A DNA stretch of 64,000 bases from Methylomicrobium lacus_A (GCF_041897535.1 NZ_CP169217.1:3534001-3598000); one strand, 5' to 3'. Counted from the stretch's first letter, positions 16,363 through 25,576 are shown. Numbers and translations: made by a program. Notes: generated by a model from the sequence alone, not told the origin.

Positions 16363-17097
16363 TCAGGCGCTGCCGCGCAGATCGAAGGCAGCCTCTGCTT
16401 CGGCAGGGCTCGGCGTAAAATATTTTTTGAAGGCCGGCACAAAGCTGCCGGTGATCGGTATCGAGTAGAAGCAATAAATCGCGGCCGCTTCGCCGGTCGA
16501 AACGCCGAACAGCCATTGCGGCACGAACAGGGTGAAAAGCGCCATCACGCCGTGATAGAGGCCGATTCGCCAGTTGTTGGGCCAGACGAAGGCGCTGAGC
16601 GCGAGCGCGAACAACGAGCCCCAGGTCACCAAAAGCCCCAAAGCGCTCTGAATCGCATAGGCGACATGGTAAGTGCCCATGTAGAGGCAGGAAATCATGT
16701 TGCCGATGAAGTTCGGTTCGATGTCGAACAACTGGATTTCCTTCGGCAGGAAGCTGAACAGGATGAACGAGCCGCTCAGGGTCGCGCCGACAATCGTCGC
16801 GCGTTTCAGGGCGCCGGGATCGGTCGAATAGGTCGCCAGGGCCGGCATGATCGCGAAGGATTGCAGGGCGATATGATAGGTCGATAATTCGCTGAGCAAT
16901 TGGTTGGTGCCGTAGCCGCATTGGCCGGCGACCGGGTAGGCGAAATACTGGATCAGTTCCATCAACGAAAAATGAAAGATCGCGAAGGCCCGGGCCGCGC
17001 GCACCGGCAAGGTTTCGCTTTTATCCATAAACGTGACGCCCGAGGCGGCGAAGCCGATGATGCCCAGGCCCAACGACATATTTGCACTAAAACACAT
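16363..17097 (-). CDS. Multi-pass membrane protein, unknown function
   Basis: The 244-residue product starts with MCFSANMS and has about seven hydrophobic helices with several short polar loops. One helix is interrupted by FSLMELIQYF, which could bring acidic and polar residues into the membrane. It resembles uncharacterised proteins that begin with MCFSA or MCWS (possibly DUF5765), but I am not sure of the family. The start at 17097 is supported by GAGG 7 bases upstream; the open frame runs 5 codons further. It is followed on the same strand by another small membrane protein. Confidence 0.65.
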   Translation of the reverse strand: MCFSANMSLGLGIIGFAASGVTFMDKSETLPVRAARAFAIFHFSLMELIQYFAYPVAGQCGYGTNQLLSELSTYHIALQSFAIMPALATYSTDPGALKRATIVGATLSGSFILFSFLPKEIQLFDIEPNFIGNMISCLYMGTYHVAYAIQSALGLLVTWGSLFALALSAFVWPNNWRIGLYHGVMALFTLFVPQWLFGVSTGEAAAIYCFYSIPITGSFVPAFKKYFTPSPAEAEAAFDLRGSA

Positions 17098-17195
17098 AAC
17101 GATCCTCATCAATTAAGAGTTGATACAATGCAAAGCAAACGGCGCGGAGAATATCTTATTCCCCTGAAGTGGTAATGTTTTTTGATGCGCCCAAT

Positions 17196-17231
17196 AAAAA
17201 AGGCGTGGCGGACAACTCCGTCACGCCTTTT
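17196..17231 (-). terminator. Rho-independent terminator after the 108-residue membrane gene
   Basis: An 11-bp stem with one mismatch (GGCGTGGCGGA/TCCGTCACGCC) is flanked by A-runs on the left and TTTT on the right. On the minus strand the hairpin is followed by TTTTTTATT, so it terminates the gene ending at 17254. Confidence 0.75.
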
Positions 17232-17253
17232 CCCCCGGGCAAGGGGTGAAAAA

Positions 17254-17580
17254 CTAGGCTTTTACCGAATTTGCGATCGCGTTGAACGCTTCGACTTTGG
17301 CTTTGCCGATCTTGACCAGATCGACGCCGGTTTCGATGATCATCGGGCACAGGCCAGGCGTCCGATAGACGATCAAGCCCAGGTAGGCGACGGCCGGAAT
17401 CGCGATTGCCGCGCCGATGAAGCCATGCAGGCCGACGAGGCCGAACAGCTTGATCAGCAGGGTGACCGCATCCAGAGGCAGTAAAATCATCGCCCCGAAA
17501 TAGGTGATGACCACGAAGGTGAACACGACGAACACCACGAACTGGAGCAACCTGACCAAGGCGACATTAATCTTTTTCAT
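17254..17580 (-). CDS. Small membrane protein, unknown function
   Basis: The 108-residue product has two long hydrophobic stretches (about residues 10-46 and 50-72) and a more polar C-terminal segment. No family is recognised. A clear intrinsic terminator follows it, so it is probably transcribed alone. Base composition is like that of its neighbours, so there is no sign of recent transfer. Confidence 0.6.
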   Translation of the reverse strand: MKKINVALVRLLQFVVFVVFTFVVITYFGAMILLPLDAVTLLIKLFGLVGLHGFIGAAIAIPAVAYLGLIVYRTPGLCPMIIETGVDLVKIGKAKVEAFNAIANSVKA

Positions 17581-17670
17581 ATGACTCGTAATTTCCTGAT
17601 TCCACTAAGTAAGCTTTAGTCAAAAAAGAATCCGCAGCGCATCGACGCGCTTTCTTTTTTTAATCGGGAA

Positions 17671-18390
17671 TTATATCTTAAAGCTGCTCGAATCATCCAT
17701 TTTTATTCCGCCCTGCGGCTTCTTCAGGAAAAACCGATACAGCAGGAAGCCCGCAATAAAGCCGCCCAGATGCGCCCACCACGCCATCTTGGCCGCGCCG
17801 CCTTCGAACAAGAGCGACGTCGTCGCTTCATTCAATTGAATGATCACCCAGACGCCCAAAAAGGCGATGGCGGGGACGCTGACCACGATCGGCAACAAGA
17901 AGATAGGCAACCACAGAATGACGCGCTCCAGCGGATAAAGAAAGAAGTATGCCGCCAGGACGCCGGCAATCGGACCGGAGGCGCCGACCACCGGAATTTC
18001 CAGGCGCGGATCGAAATACCATTGCAGGCCCGTGGCGATCAGGCCGCACAGCAAATAAAAGACCAAAAAAGACCAATGTCCCATCCTATCCTCGACGTTA
18101 TCGCCGAAGATCCATAAAAACCACATATTCACGATCAAATGGAACCAGTTGCCGTGCAAAAACAGGTTGGTCAGAAACGACAGGTAAGCGTCGAAAGGCA
18201 AGCCCACCCGTTCCGCCCATGCCGGATCCGAATAACGCAGCGGCACCATGCCGAAACGGGCAATCAGCGGATTGCTGACCGCATAGGGCAAAAACTGCAG
18301 CCAGACAAAAATGCCTGAACAGACAACGATAAGTCCCCAGGTGACCACGGGGCGGGTAAGGCAGGGAGCGGTATCTCGAATGGGAATCAT
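17671..18390 (-). CDS. Rhomboid family intramembrane serine protease
   Basis: The 239-residue protein has about six membrane helices and the rhomboid catalytic dyad: Ser138 in GASGPIAG and His207 in WWAHLGGFIAG. The conserved HGNWFHLIVNMWFL segment, with its HxxxN, is at residues 79-92. Rhomboids cleave substrates within or near their membrane helices; the natural substrate here is unknown. The N-terminus MIPIRDTAP is typical of the YqgP/DUF1751-like bacterial subgroup. The C-terminal tail is short and polar. It is a single gene with about 90 bases to the next gene on one side and 190 on the other. Confidence 0.92.
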   Translation of the reverse strand: MIPIRDTAPCLTRPVVTWGLIVVCSGIFVWLQFLPYAVSNPLIARFGMVPLRYSDPAWAERVGLPFDAYLSFLTNLFLHGNWFHLIVNMWFLWIFGDNVEDRMGHWSFLVFYLLCGLIATGLQWYFDPRLEIPVVGASGPIAGVLAAYFFLYPLERVILWLPIFLLPIVVSVPAIAFLGVWVIIQLNEATTSLLFEGGAAKMAWWAHLGGFIAGFLLYRFFLKKPQGGIKMDDSSSFKI

Positions 18391-18582
18391 GAGTTAACTC
18401 CGTGAATGCTACTGATAATTGATATAGTAATGCAAAAGGCCGCTGATGAGAGGATAAAGTTCCCGTTCGGCCAAGATGGCGAATTCAATCGTTAAAGCGA
18501 TGGCGCGCCAAGGTTCTCGAAGTCGGGCGTATAAGGATGGATGTCGAAGTGTCCGCTGGTTTTCCCGGCGGCGGGGAAGGTG

Positions 18583-18798
18583 TTATTTGCGGAAAAATAA
18601 ATTGGCCAGCAGCGTCAGCAGCAGGCTGATCACGATCATCGAGGTGATCGGAATGAAGATGAATTTTTTGCCGTCTTCGATACGAATGTCGCCCGGTAAT
18701 TTGCCGAACCAGGCGAAGAGGCCGGGCAGATAAGTCAGGACAAGTCCGATCACGGTCAGCGCGATACCGATAAGCGTGAACAATTTACCGATCGGCAT
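18583..18798 (-). CDS. DUF2905 membrane protein
   Basis: This is a 71-residue protein with two membrane helices separated by the family signature GKLPGDIRIEDGKKFIFIPITS. The length and this loop match DUF2905 closely. The function is unknown. It lies 44 bases downstream of a strong bidirectional terminator, so it has its own promoter. Confidence 0.88.
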   Translation of the reverse strand: MPIGKLFTLIGIALTVIGLVLTYLPGLFAWFGKLPGDIRIEDGKKFIFIPITSMIVISLLLTLLANLFFRK

Positions 18799-18841
18799 AA
18801 AGACCCTCGCAAGAATGACAGGCGGTAAAAACGGCGGCGCG

Positions 18842-18875
18842 AAAAAACAGCCAGCGACATCGGCTGGCTGTTTTT
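18842..18875. terminator. Bidirectional Rho-independent terminator
   Basis: The stem AAACAGCCAGC/GCTGGCTGTTT has a 7-base loop, with six A on the left and five T on the right. It would terminate the secreted-protein gene (minus strand, ending at 18947) and works in either direction. Confidence 0.85.
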
Positions 18876-18946
18876 GCCGTGGACAAGCGTTATCTTACCT
18901 GAAATCCTGAGTCAGATGCTCATACCGCCATCGGTCGGGGCGACAA

Positions 18947-19519
18947 TTAACCTTTATCGGTCACGGTCACGCAAAGGTTGGTCGGTTTTTGCTGGGCATT
19001 CAGCACCGGTTTCAGGGTAAACGCAACGATCGTGTCAACGCCGGCATCGCCTAAATCCTTGACCGGCACGTTTTCGACCGAAATTTTGCTGCCGTTCACC
19101 TTCCATTGATAATCGGCGTCGAAGGCGGCATTTTTACCCGAGTTTTCCAGATCGACTTCGAAGTTGGCGCCCGCGCAGGCGGCCGTCGGCTGTTTTAAAT
19201 CGAGCACATGGGTGTGGAAGCCGCTTTCCTGATTTTCGTGCGAGCTGTCGTCGATCGGCAGGTGAGTGACCACGACGAGCAGATTATTCGCATTGTCGGT
19301 CAACGCCGCATAGCCGAAGGCGCCGGATTTGCCGTCCACCGGGATCGGTTTCGCGGTCTGGATTTCCAGTGCCAGGGTTTTATTGTCACCCTTTCCCGCG
19401 ACTTTGACCGAAGAGCGCCAGATCGACAGATAGCCTTCGGTTTCGGACATCGCCGCGCTGCTTGCCAGGCACAAACCGGTTGCAGCGGCCAGCAGAGTGA
19501 TAGTCTTGATAAATTGCAT
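18947..19519 (-). CDS. Secreted protein of unknown function
   Basis: The 190-residue precursor has a clear signal peptide (about residues 1-23, ending SSAAMSE), so it should be periplasmic or exported. The mature part is rich in beta-forming residues and contains two Cys (in AACAGANF and NLCVTV) that might form a disulfide. No catalytic motif or family is recognised. GGAGGT precedes the ATG at good spacing. A strong terminator lies about 70 bases after the stop, so it is monocistronic. Confidence 0.7.
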   Translation of the reverse strand: MQFIKTITLLAAATGLCLASSAAMSETEGYLSIWRSSVKVAGKGDNKTLALEIQTAKPIPVDGKSGAFGYAALTDNANNLLVVVTHLPIDDSSHENQESGFHTHVLDLKQPTAACAGANFEVDLENSGKNAAFDADYQWKVNGSKISVENVPVKDLGDAGVDTIVAFTLKPVLNAQQKPTNLCVTVTDKG

Positions 19520-19649
19520 GAGTGACCTCCGAGCATTATAGGTATCGAATCGATATTATAATGACAAAGCAGAGGAATGCAAACTTTTACTTTGCTTATT
19601 GTGCAGGGTGAACCTCGCTGGGGTCATGATTACGCCCCTGAGGATGGAG

Positions 19650-21149
19650 TCATCCAGCCGCATTCCGCCGCGTATAGCGGTGCTTGACGCCGACAGGAAA
19701 ATAATCCGGATCGCCGAAAGGCCGTAATGCGATCCGAGGCATTTGCTTGGCTGGCGGTACATAGTTCGCGAATTCGCTGTTCAGCCGGAGCAATTGGCTG
19801 CGAATCGATGCGGCGATGGCGGCTTCTTTGTCCGTGTCCGCCGCGGCCCCGGGCAGCAGTTCGACCGCGACAGCCAGGAATTCGGCCCCGTCGCGGTCGT
19901 TTTTGACTTCCATCACGAATTTGCCGCTGACCCAGCGTGTCAACTCGGCCTGCTCCAGGCCGACGACCACGTTTTCCGGATAGATGTTCGCACCGTAGAA
20001 CGATACGGTGAAATCGGCGCGGCCGAATACCCAGACAAAGGGCAGGGGGAGGCCTTCGTCTTCGAGTGCAGGCAGCCCGCGCATTTTCAGGAAAGCGAGC
20101 AAGTCGGCGTGGCCGATCAATCCGCCGCGGTCGGCGATGTGATAGCGGATCAGCGGCACGCCGTTGTCGCCGGTGACCGCGAGGGTGGCGCCGTCGATCA
20201 GTTCGAAGTAACGGCTGCAAGGGTCGTATTGGATCAGGGTCGGCAGGCGCGATTCGCCGAACAGTTCGCGGGCGACGGCGGGATGCTCGGCCAGGAAGCG
20301 GCGGATCTCGATGCTGAGCGGCGTCTCATTACCCAATACGCCGCCGTCCGCGGTGCCGTAGAGCGAGGCGGAGTCGTAGCGGGGCGCCGTCGAGCCGACG
20401 CGTTGCAGCATCAGGCTGCGCCATTCCTCGCTGAACACTTCGCCGGCAAAGACGAACTTGATTTTGTAGAGTCGCCAATCGATGCCCTGCGCGGCACCGG
20501 CATCGATCACGTCCTTCACGAAGGGCGGATAGCCGAGCAGCACGGTCTGTTCGAAATGAGGCCCCAATTCGCGCACGACGCGCAGGATTTCATCCGGTTT
20601 GTTGCCCGGCGTCGCCACGGTCAACGGATAGCCCTTTTGCGCGAGGTGCCAGCAGCACGAGGTCGTGAACACGCCGCCGACCCAGTTGCCCAGCGGAAAG
20701 CAGACGACCGCCAGCGTGTCGCGCCGATCGGCGCGGAAACTGTGGCGGAAGACCTGCTCGAAGCGCAGGGCGATGTCCAGTTCGTCGGTCATCGCGCGCG
20801 GCCAGAAAGTCGAAACTCCGGTCGATCCCGAAGAGACCGCCAGGCGGTCGCAGGCGGTGATCTGACCGCCTTGGCAGCGCGACGGCAACGGATATTTCTG
20901 CATATAGTTCGCCTTGTCCGAGAGCGGCAGCTTTGCAAAGTCTTCGAAACCTGCGACCCCGTTCGGATCGGAGCCTTGGTCCTGAAGAAATTGCCGGTAA
21001 GCCGGCACGTTGGCGACCGTCTTTTTGAATAGATGCAGCGCCTGTTGCCGGGGATCGGTGGCCAGTCGCTGCTGCAAGAGCGTATCGAGCGGGGTGTTCA
21101 AAAAGGCCGAAAGCCGTTCGATTACGGCGGCGGGACGGTTGGTCTGCAT
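19650..21149 (-). CDS. Phenylacetate-CoA ligase (PaaK)-like adenylate-forming enzyme
   Basis: The 499-residue protein resembles PaaK-type ligases, which activate a carboxylic acid as an acyl-adenylate and pass it to CoA. The phosphate-binding loop SSGSTGVST, the central SLYGTADGGVLGNET segment and a late FGRADFTVSFYGANIYPENV stretch (in parts), with its GRxD motif, are visible. It has no paa neighbours and no acyl-carrier gene nearby, so the real substrate is unknown. It could serve another aromatic or fatty acid, or a biosynthetic cluster elsewhere. The upstream 297 bases to the diguanylate cyclase gene are divergent and should hold both promoters. Confidence 0.8.
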   Translation of the reverse strand: MQTNRPAAVIERLSAFLNTPLDTLLQQRLATDPRQQALHLFKKTVANVPAYRQFLQDQGSDPNGVAGFEDFAKLPLSDKANYMQKYPLPSRCQGGQITACDRLAVSSGSTGVSTFWPRAMTDELDIALRFEQVFRHSFRADRRDTLAVVCFPLGNWVGGVFTTSCCWHLAQKGYPLTVATPGNKPDEILRVVRELGPHFEQTVLLGYPPFVKDVIDAGAAQGIDWRLYKIKFVFAGEVFSEEWRSLMLQRVGSTAPRYDSASLYGTADGGVLGNETPLSIEIRRFLAEHPAVARELFGESRLPTLIQYDPCSRYFELIDGATLAVTGDNGVPLIRYHIADRGGLIGHADLLAFLKMRGLPALEDEGLPLPFVWVFGRADFTVSFYGANIYPENVVVGLEQAELTRWVSGKFVMEVKNDRDGAEFLAVAVELLPGAAADTDKEAAIAASIRSQLLRLNSEFANYVPPAKQMPRIALRPFGDPDYFPVGVKHRYTRRNAAG

Positions 21150-21446
21150 CAGGCTCTCCTAAATTCGGCGGCAGCGGGAAAAGGGTTTTATCGGACAAAG
21201 TGTCATCCGGTGGCTGGAAAACATGCGCCCTAGACAGTCGCGCCACAGGCGCTTGCTGGATTGCGCGGCTATATCAAATAGGGGGCTTGGGTTTTTGTCA
21301 AGGACGGCCGTTACGCGTGCGTTGGTATCGATAGACCCGCAAGGCCGCCACGAATTCCAGTCCTCGGGCTGCGGGTGCAAGCGCAAAGAATATCGGCTAT
21401 ACTGAGTTGTCTGTCGTAATTGAAACTTAAGGCACGGCATTCAAAA
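21150..21446. other. Divergent intergenic region
   Basis: About 300 bases separate the PaaK-like gene (minus) from the diguanylate cyclase gene (plus). No strong sigma-70 pair, riboswitch or repeat was recognised. It presumably carries both promoters. Confidence 0.4.
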
Positions 21447-22865
21447 ATGCGCATCAAGGTTCTGATTTTGATTTTTGCGTTGTGCTTTCCCGGGTGGGCG
21501 GCCGATCGCTTTGTGCCGAAAAACGCTGTTTCCACATTGCCCTTGGATGCCGGCGAAATCGAATTTTTGCAACATATCGACTATATCGGCGTCTGTGTCG
21601 ATCCTGATTGGATGCCTTATGACTTTGTGACTGACCAGGGCGACTATATCGGCATCAACGCCGATTTCCAGAAAATTTTTGCCGAACGGATAGGCAAAGA
21701 AATTCGTTTGGTAAAAACGGCGGATTGGCAGGAGTCGCTGGACTATGCGCAGCAGCGGAAATGCTCTATCCTGTCCAGCGCGACGAAGACCGATCAGCGC
21801 CTGGCGTATCTGGCTTTTACGCGCCCGTTCAATGTCTATCCGATCGTGATCGCCACGCGCAACGATCAGCCGTTCATTGCCGATTTTCGGACTATTCTGC
21901 ACAAGACCTTCGTCACCGTTAAAGGTTTTGCCGCACTCGATCTACTGAAGAAAAAATATCCGAGTATGCAAATTCTCGAAGCCAGTGATGCCCGTAGCGG
22001 CCTCGAATGGGTCGCCAGCGGCAAGGTGTTTGGCTATCTTGATACGGTCGCGACGATCGCCTATCAAAGCCAAAAACATGGGATATTGAACATCAAAGTC
22101 GCCGGCGTCACCGATGTGCTTTATACGATGTCGGTTGCGGTCAGAAACGATCAGCCCCTGTTACTGCGCATCTTCGAAAAGGCGGTCGCGTCGCTGACCG
22201 AGACGGATAAACTGACGATTTTGAACAGATGGATAGCCATCGCCTATGAAAAGAAGCGCGATCACCGATTGCTCGGCTATGTTGTCTTGGGTTTCGGCGT
22301 TTTGGTCGTGCTTTTGATTGTACGGGAATGTGTCGTCCGTCGCTACAGGACCAAATTGCAGGCTTTGAACAAGGAGCTTGAGCAGTTATCGAATACCGAC
22401 GCGCTGACCGGTATTGCGAACCGGCGATTTCTGGATCATGTCTTTGCCAAGGAAATCGCCAGGGCTCGGCGCTATCATTCCAATTTTTCGGTGATCATGC
22501 TCGATGTGGATCATTTCAAGGCGATCAATGACAATTTCGGCCATCATGCCGGCGATCAGGTGCTGAAAGAATTGTCGACATTGATTGGCTATACGGTCAG
22601 GACAAATGATCTGCTTGGGCGCTGGGGCGGCGAGGAGTTTTTGCTGCTGTGCCCCGAAACGGACCTTGAAGGGGCGTTGCGATTGGCGGAAACGATACGG
22701 TTGAAGGTTCAGCTGTTTGATTTCGGCATACCGCAACGCATCACCGTCAGCCTCGGTGTGGCGGAGTACCGCGATAGTCAGTCTCTGGAAGATTTCCTGA
22801 AGATTGTCGATGCCGCGCTCTACGCTGCGAAAGCCTCCGGGCGCAATCGGGTGAAGGCCAATTGA
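21447..22865 (+). CDS. Membrane diguanylate cyclase with periplasmic solute-binding sensor domain
   Basis: The 472-residue protein has a signal peptide (1-19) and a periplasmic domain of the bacterial extracellular solute-binding family 3 type (about 35-268, with WMPYDFVTDQGDYIGINADF in parts). A membrane helix follows (about 275-293), then a cytoplasmic GGDEF domain (about 312-470). The active site reads GGEEF (394-398), and an inhibitory site RTND lies 5 residues before it, so it should be an active, product-inhibited c-di-GMP synthase. The sensor probably binds a small amino-acid-like ligand. The start at 21447 was preferred over a TTG at 21420 because it begins directly with the signal peptide. 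Confidence 0.9.
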   Translation: MRIKVLILIFALCFPGWAADRFVPKNAVSTLPLDAGEIEFLQHIDYIGVCVDPDWMPYDFVTDQGDYIGINADFQKIFAERIGKEIRLVKTADWQESLDYAQQRKCSILSSATKTDQRLAYLAFTRPFNVYPIVIATRNDQPFIADFRTILHKTFVTVKGFAALDLLKKKYPSMQILEASDARSGLEWVASGKVFGYLDTVATIAYQSQKHGILNIKVAGVTDVLYTMSVAVRNDQPLLLRIFEKAVASLTETDKLTILNRWIAIAYEKKRDHRLLGYVVLGFGVLVVLLIVRECVVRRYRTKLQALNKELEQLSNTDALTGIANRRFLDHVFAKEIARARRYHSNFSVIMLDVDHFKAINDNFGHHAGDQVLKELSTLIGYTVRTNDLLGRWGGEEFLLLCPETDLEGALRLAETIRLKVQLFDFGIPQRITVSLGVAEYRDSQSLEDFLKIVDAALYAAKASGRNRVKAN

Positions 22866-22998
22866 TAAGTGTATTCGATAGTCGTTTGCTTTGAGCGTGG
22901 ACGTTCGGTAACGACTGCGTCTACAATAGGCACACGTCTTCTCGGGTTGTTCATTCATTGCCGGCATTTTTCGCCCACCGCCACCAGACTTCTCTTTC

Positions 22999-24381
22999 AT
23001 GGATCAATCAATCATCTTCGACCTGGACCTGATCAACCGTTACGATAAGGCCGGGCCGCGTTATACCTCTTATCCGACCGCGCTCGAACTGCACGAGGGT
23101 TTCGGCGATACTGATTACCGCTGGCACATCGCCAAGTCGAATCAGGCGGGCGGGCCGCTGTCGCTGTATTTCCATCTGCCGTTTTGCGATACGGTCTGCT
23201 TTTATTGCGCCTGCAACAAGATCGTGACCAAGAATCGCGGGCACGCGGCGCCGTATCTGGACAATCTCTGCAAGGAGATCGCGATGCAGGGCGCGCTGTT
23301 CGATAACAGCCGGGTCGTCAATCAACTGCATTGGGGCGGCGGCACGCCGACTTTTTTGGGCGATGCGCAGATGCGGCGGCTGATGGATGTCACGCGCGCG
23401 CATTTCAAGTTGCGGGACGACGACGGCGGCGAATATTCGATCGAGGTCGATCCGCGCGAAACCCATGACAGCACGATCAGGCTGCTGCGGGAGCTCGGCT
23501 TCAACCGGATCAGTCTGGGCGTACAGGATTTCGACCCTGATGTGCAAAAGGCCGTCAACCGGCTGCAAAGCGAGGAGCAGACGCTCGGTGTCCTGGAAGC
23601 CGCGCGCGCCGAAGGCTTCCGCTCGACCAATATCGACCTGATCTACGGCCTGCCGCTGCAAACGGTCGCGACCTTTGCCAAAACGTTGGACAAGATTCTG
23701 GCCGCAGAGCCCGACCGGCTGTCGGTTTTCAATTACGCGCACATGCCGGCGCGCTTCAAAACCCAGCGCCAGATCAATGATGCCGAGCTGCCGTCGCCGG
23801 AAGTGAAGCTCGCGATCCTGCAAATGGTCGGCCTCAGGCTGACCGAGGCCGGTTATGTGTATATCGGCATGGATCATTTCGCTCTACCCGGCGACGAACT
23901 CGCGGTCGCGCAGCGCGAAGGCAAGCTGTACCGGAATTTTCAGGGCTATTCGACGCATTCGGATTGCGATCTGGTCGGCCTCGGCATCACCTCGATCGGC
24001 CGGGTAGGGGATGCCTACATTCAGAACGTGAAAGACCTCGAAACCTACGACCGGCTGATCCACCATCAAAAATTGCCGGTATTCAAGGGCGTCGATCTCG
24101 ATCAGGACGACAAACTGCGCCGTGCGGTGATCACGCAACTGATCTGTCATTTCGGCCTGAATTTCGCCGCGATCGAAAAGGAATTCGCGATCGATTTTGC
24201 CGGCTATTTCGCGCGCGAACTCGAAGCCTTGCGGCCGATGCAGGCCGACGGCTTGCTCATGCTGTCGGCCGCCGGCATCACCGTGTCCTCGGCAGGCCGC
24301 TTGCTGATCCGCAATATCTGCATGGTGTTCGACCGTTATCTGGCGCAAAAAACGCAGCAGCAATTTTCCAAGGTGATATGA
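22999..24381 (+). CDS. hemN: Oxygen-independent coproporphyrinogen III oxidase
   Basis: HemN decarboxylates coproporphyrinogen III to protoporphyrinogen IX by radical SAM chemistry when oxygen is scarce. The 460-residue protein has the family N-terminus DKAGPRYTSYPTA, the cluster motif CDTVCFYCAC (Cys63, Cys67, Cys70), WGGGTPTFL and the C-terminal HemN domain. Its full length distinguishes it from the shorter HemW. The gene overlaps slyX by 4 bases (ATGA). I looked for an FNR-type TTGAT..ATCAA site in the 133-base upstream gap and saw none. Together with hemCDXY 4 kb away it supplies heme, which the multiheme HaoA would consume. Confidence 0.95.
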   Translation: MDQSIIFDLDLINRYDKAGPRYTSYPTALELHEGFGDTDYRWHIAKSNQAGGPLSLYFHLPFCDTVCFYCACNKIVTKNRGHAAPYLDNLCKEIAMQGALFDNSRVVNQLHWGGGTPTFLGDAQMRRLMDVTRAHFKLRDDDGGEYSIEVDPRETHDSTIRLLRELGFNRISLGVQDFDPDVQKAVNRLQSEEQTLGVLEAARAEGFRSTNIDLIYGLPLQTVATFAKTLDKILAAEPDRLSVFNYAHMPARFKTQRQINDAELPSPEVKLAILQMVGLRLTEAGYVYIGMDHFALPGDELAVAQREGKLYRNFQGYSTHSDCDLVGLGITSIGRVGDAYIQNVKDLETYDRLIHHQKLPVFKGVDLDQDDKLRRAVITQLICHFGLNFAAIEKEFAIDFAGYFARELEALRPMQADGLLMLSAAGITVSSAGRLLIRNICMVFDRYLAQKTQQQFSKVI

Positions 24382-24599
24382 AGCAAACGATGAACGAAGA
24401 ACGGATCATAGAACTCGAAATCAAGGTCGCCTATCAGGATGACTTACTCCAGGCCTTGAATCAGATCGTCAGCCAGCAACAGCAGCAAATCGACCGGCTC
24501 GAAGCGGCCTACCGCCAACTGAACGACAAGATGCAAAACCTGCTGACCGAAGCCCGGAGCCCCGGCGAAACGGTGCATGAAATCCCTCCGCATTATTGA
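24378..24599 (+). CDS. slyX: SlyX family coiled-coil protein
   Basis: The 73-residue product starts at an ATG overlapping the hemN stop (ATGA), with an alternative ATG at 24390. It shows the SlyX pattern: ERIIELEIKVAYQDDLLQALN, then a Gln-rich coil (QQQQQIDRL), LNDKMQNLL, and a C-terminal EIPPHY. The C-terminal PPHY is a strong marker of the family. SlyX function is unknown. Its short length and embedding in a longer shadow frame make it easy to miss. Confidence 0.88.
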   Translation: MKQTMNEERIIELEIKVAYQDDLLQALNQIVSQQQQQIDRLEAAYRQLNDKMQNLLTEARSPGETVHEIPPHY

Positions 24600-24751
24600 G
24601 GCCAGGCCAAGTCCCGGCAAGCCTTGATTTGGTTCGCTGCGACGCTAATTGTTTATTACGGCTTGACTTTTTTGGGGGCGCTTGTTATCAATGCCGGTGT
24701 TCCGAACAAAAAATATAATAACAACATCATCATCACAGAGGGGGGAATGGT

Positions 24752-25564
24752 ATGGAATCGAATGGCGACACCGTCCAGGGCGACTTGCTGGTCAAATTGA
24801 ACCGGCTGGAAGATCAAGTCTCGACGCTGACCATGCAGTTGGAGTTGAACAAAGAAACCATCGCGTTTTTAAAAACGACCTTGTCAGAGCGCGATTCCTA
24901 TATCAGCGATCTCGAAATGAAGCTGGCCGCGGCGCAAAAGGAGCTCGAAAAATCGACGCTGGAGAAGATCTACGAATTGCGCGATCAAATCAGAAACGGC
25001 ATCGACGACAAAATGGTCCGGCCGGTATTGATCGAAATCCGGCGCAACATCGGTGTGCTGCAGGGTTTTGTCGAGCAGACGCGGGAGATCATCAAGCAGA
25101 AGCAACGCTTGATTCGGGAGAATAGCCAGGCCACGGTCAATCTGATTCAGCGCTCTCCCGATCGGGCCATGGGCTATCTCGAGGAAACGATCATAGAGCC
25201 GACGCGTTTCGCCCTGCATCACGTCAGTCAGCAGACCGCGATTCGCTACGCGGCGGTTGTCCAGCAACTGGAAGAGGACGTGTTAAGACCGGGCGTTCGG
25301 AACTACCAGCGCCTCGCGCATCTGGCAAAAGAGTTGCCGTCGGATATTGCGGTATTGTTTCAGATGCGGGTAGTCGAGCCCTGGCTGGCCTTCATCCATG
25401 ACTTTCCTCGGTTGACGGACGAAGTCGGCGGGGCGTCGAAGGCGCAGGTAAAGCAGCTGATCGCTTATAACCGCAAGCTGGTCAGGCAATTCATCGAATT
25501 CTTGTCGAAAGAGATCAAGAAATCGCCGTTCTGGGACGGTAAAAACCGGATTGCGTCGGCTTGA
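24752..25564 (+). CDS. Coiled-coil protein of unknown function
   Basis: The 270-residue soluble protein starts with a coiled coil (about residues 8-75, leucine heptads with LLVKLNRLEDQVSTL), and the rest is mainly helical and charged. No signal peptide, membrane segment or enzyme motif is seen, and I recognise no family. A strong ribosome binding site (GAGGGGGG) precedes the ATG. It is monocistronic: 152 bases separate it from slyX, and a long hairpin follows the stop. The shape suggests a structural or scaffolding protein. Confidence 0.7.
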   Translation: MESNGDTVQGDLLVKLNRLEDQVSTLTMQLELNKETIAFLKTTLSERDSYISDLEMKLAAAQKELEKSTLEKIYELRDQIRNGIDDKMVRPVLIEIRRNIGVLQGFVEQTREIIKQKQRLIRENSQATVNLIQRSPDRAMGYLEETIIEPTRFALHHVSQQTAIRYAAVVQQLEEDVLRPGVRNYQRLAHLAKELPSDIAVLFQMRVVEPWLAFIHDFPRLTDEVGGASKAQVKQLIAYNRKLVRQFIEFLSKEIKKSPFWDGKNRIASA

Positions 25565-25576
25565 GGATGTTGCGCG

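Noticed and set aside
19743..21032. A 429-codon plus-strand frame opposite the PaaK-like gene
   Set aside because: It is a mirror of a well-supported ligase, Arg/Gln/His-rich, and without recognisable motifs.
22866..22998. FNR-type operator before hemN
   Set aside because: Oxygen-independent hemN genes are often FNR-controlled, but no TTGAT-N4-ATCAA-like site was found in the gap.
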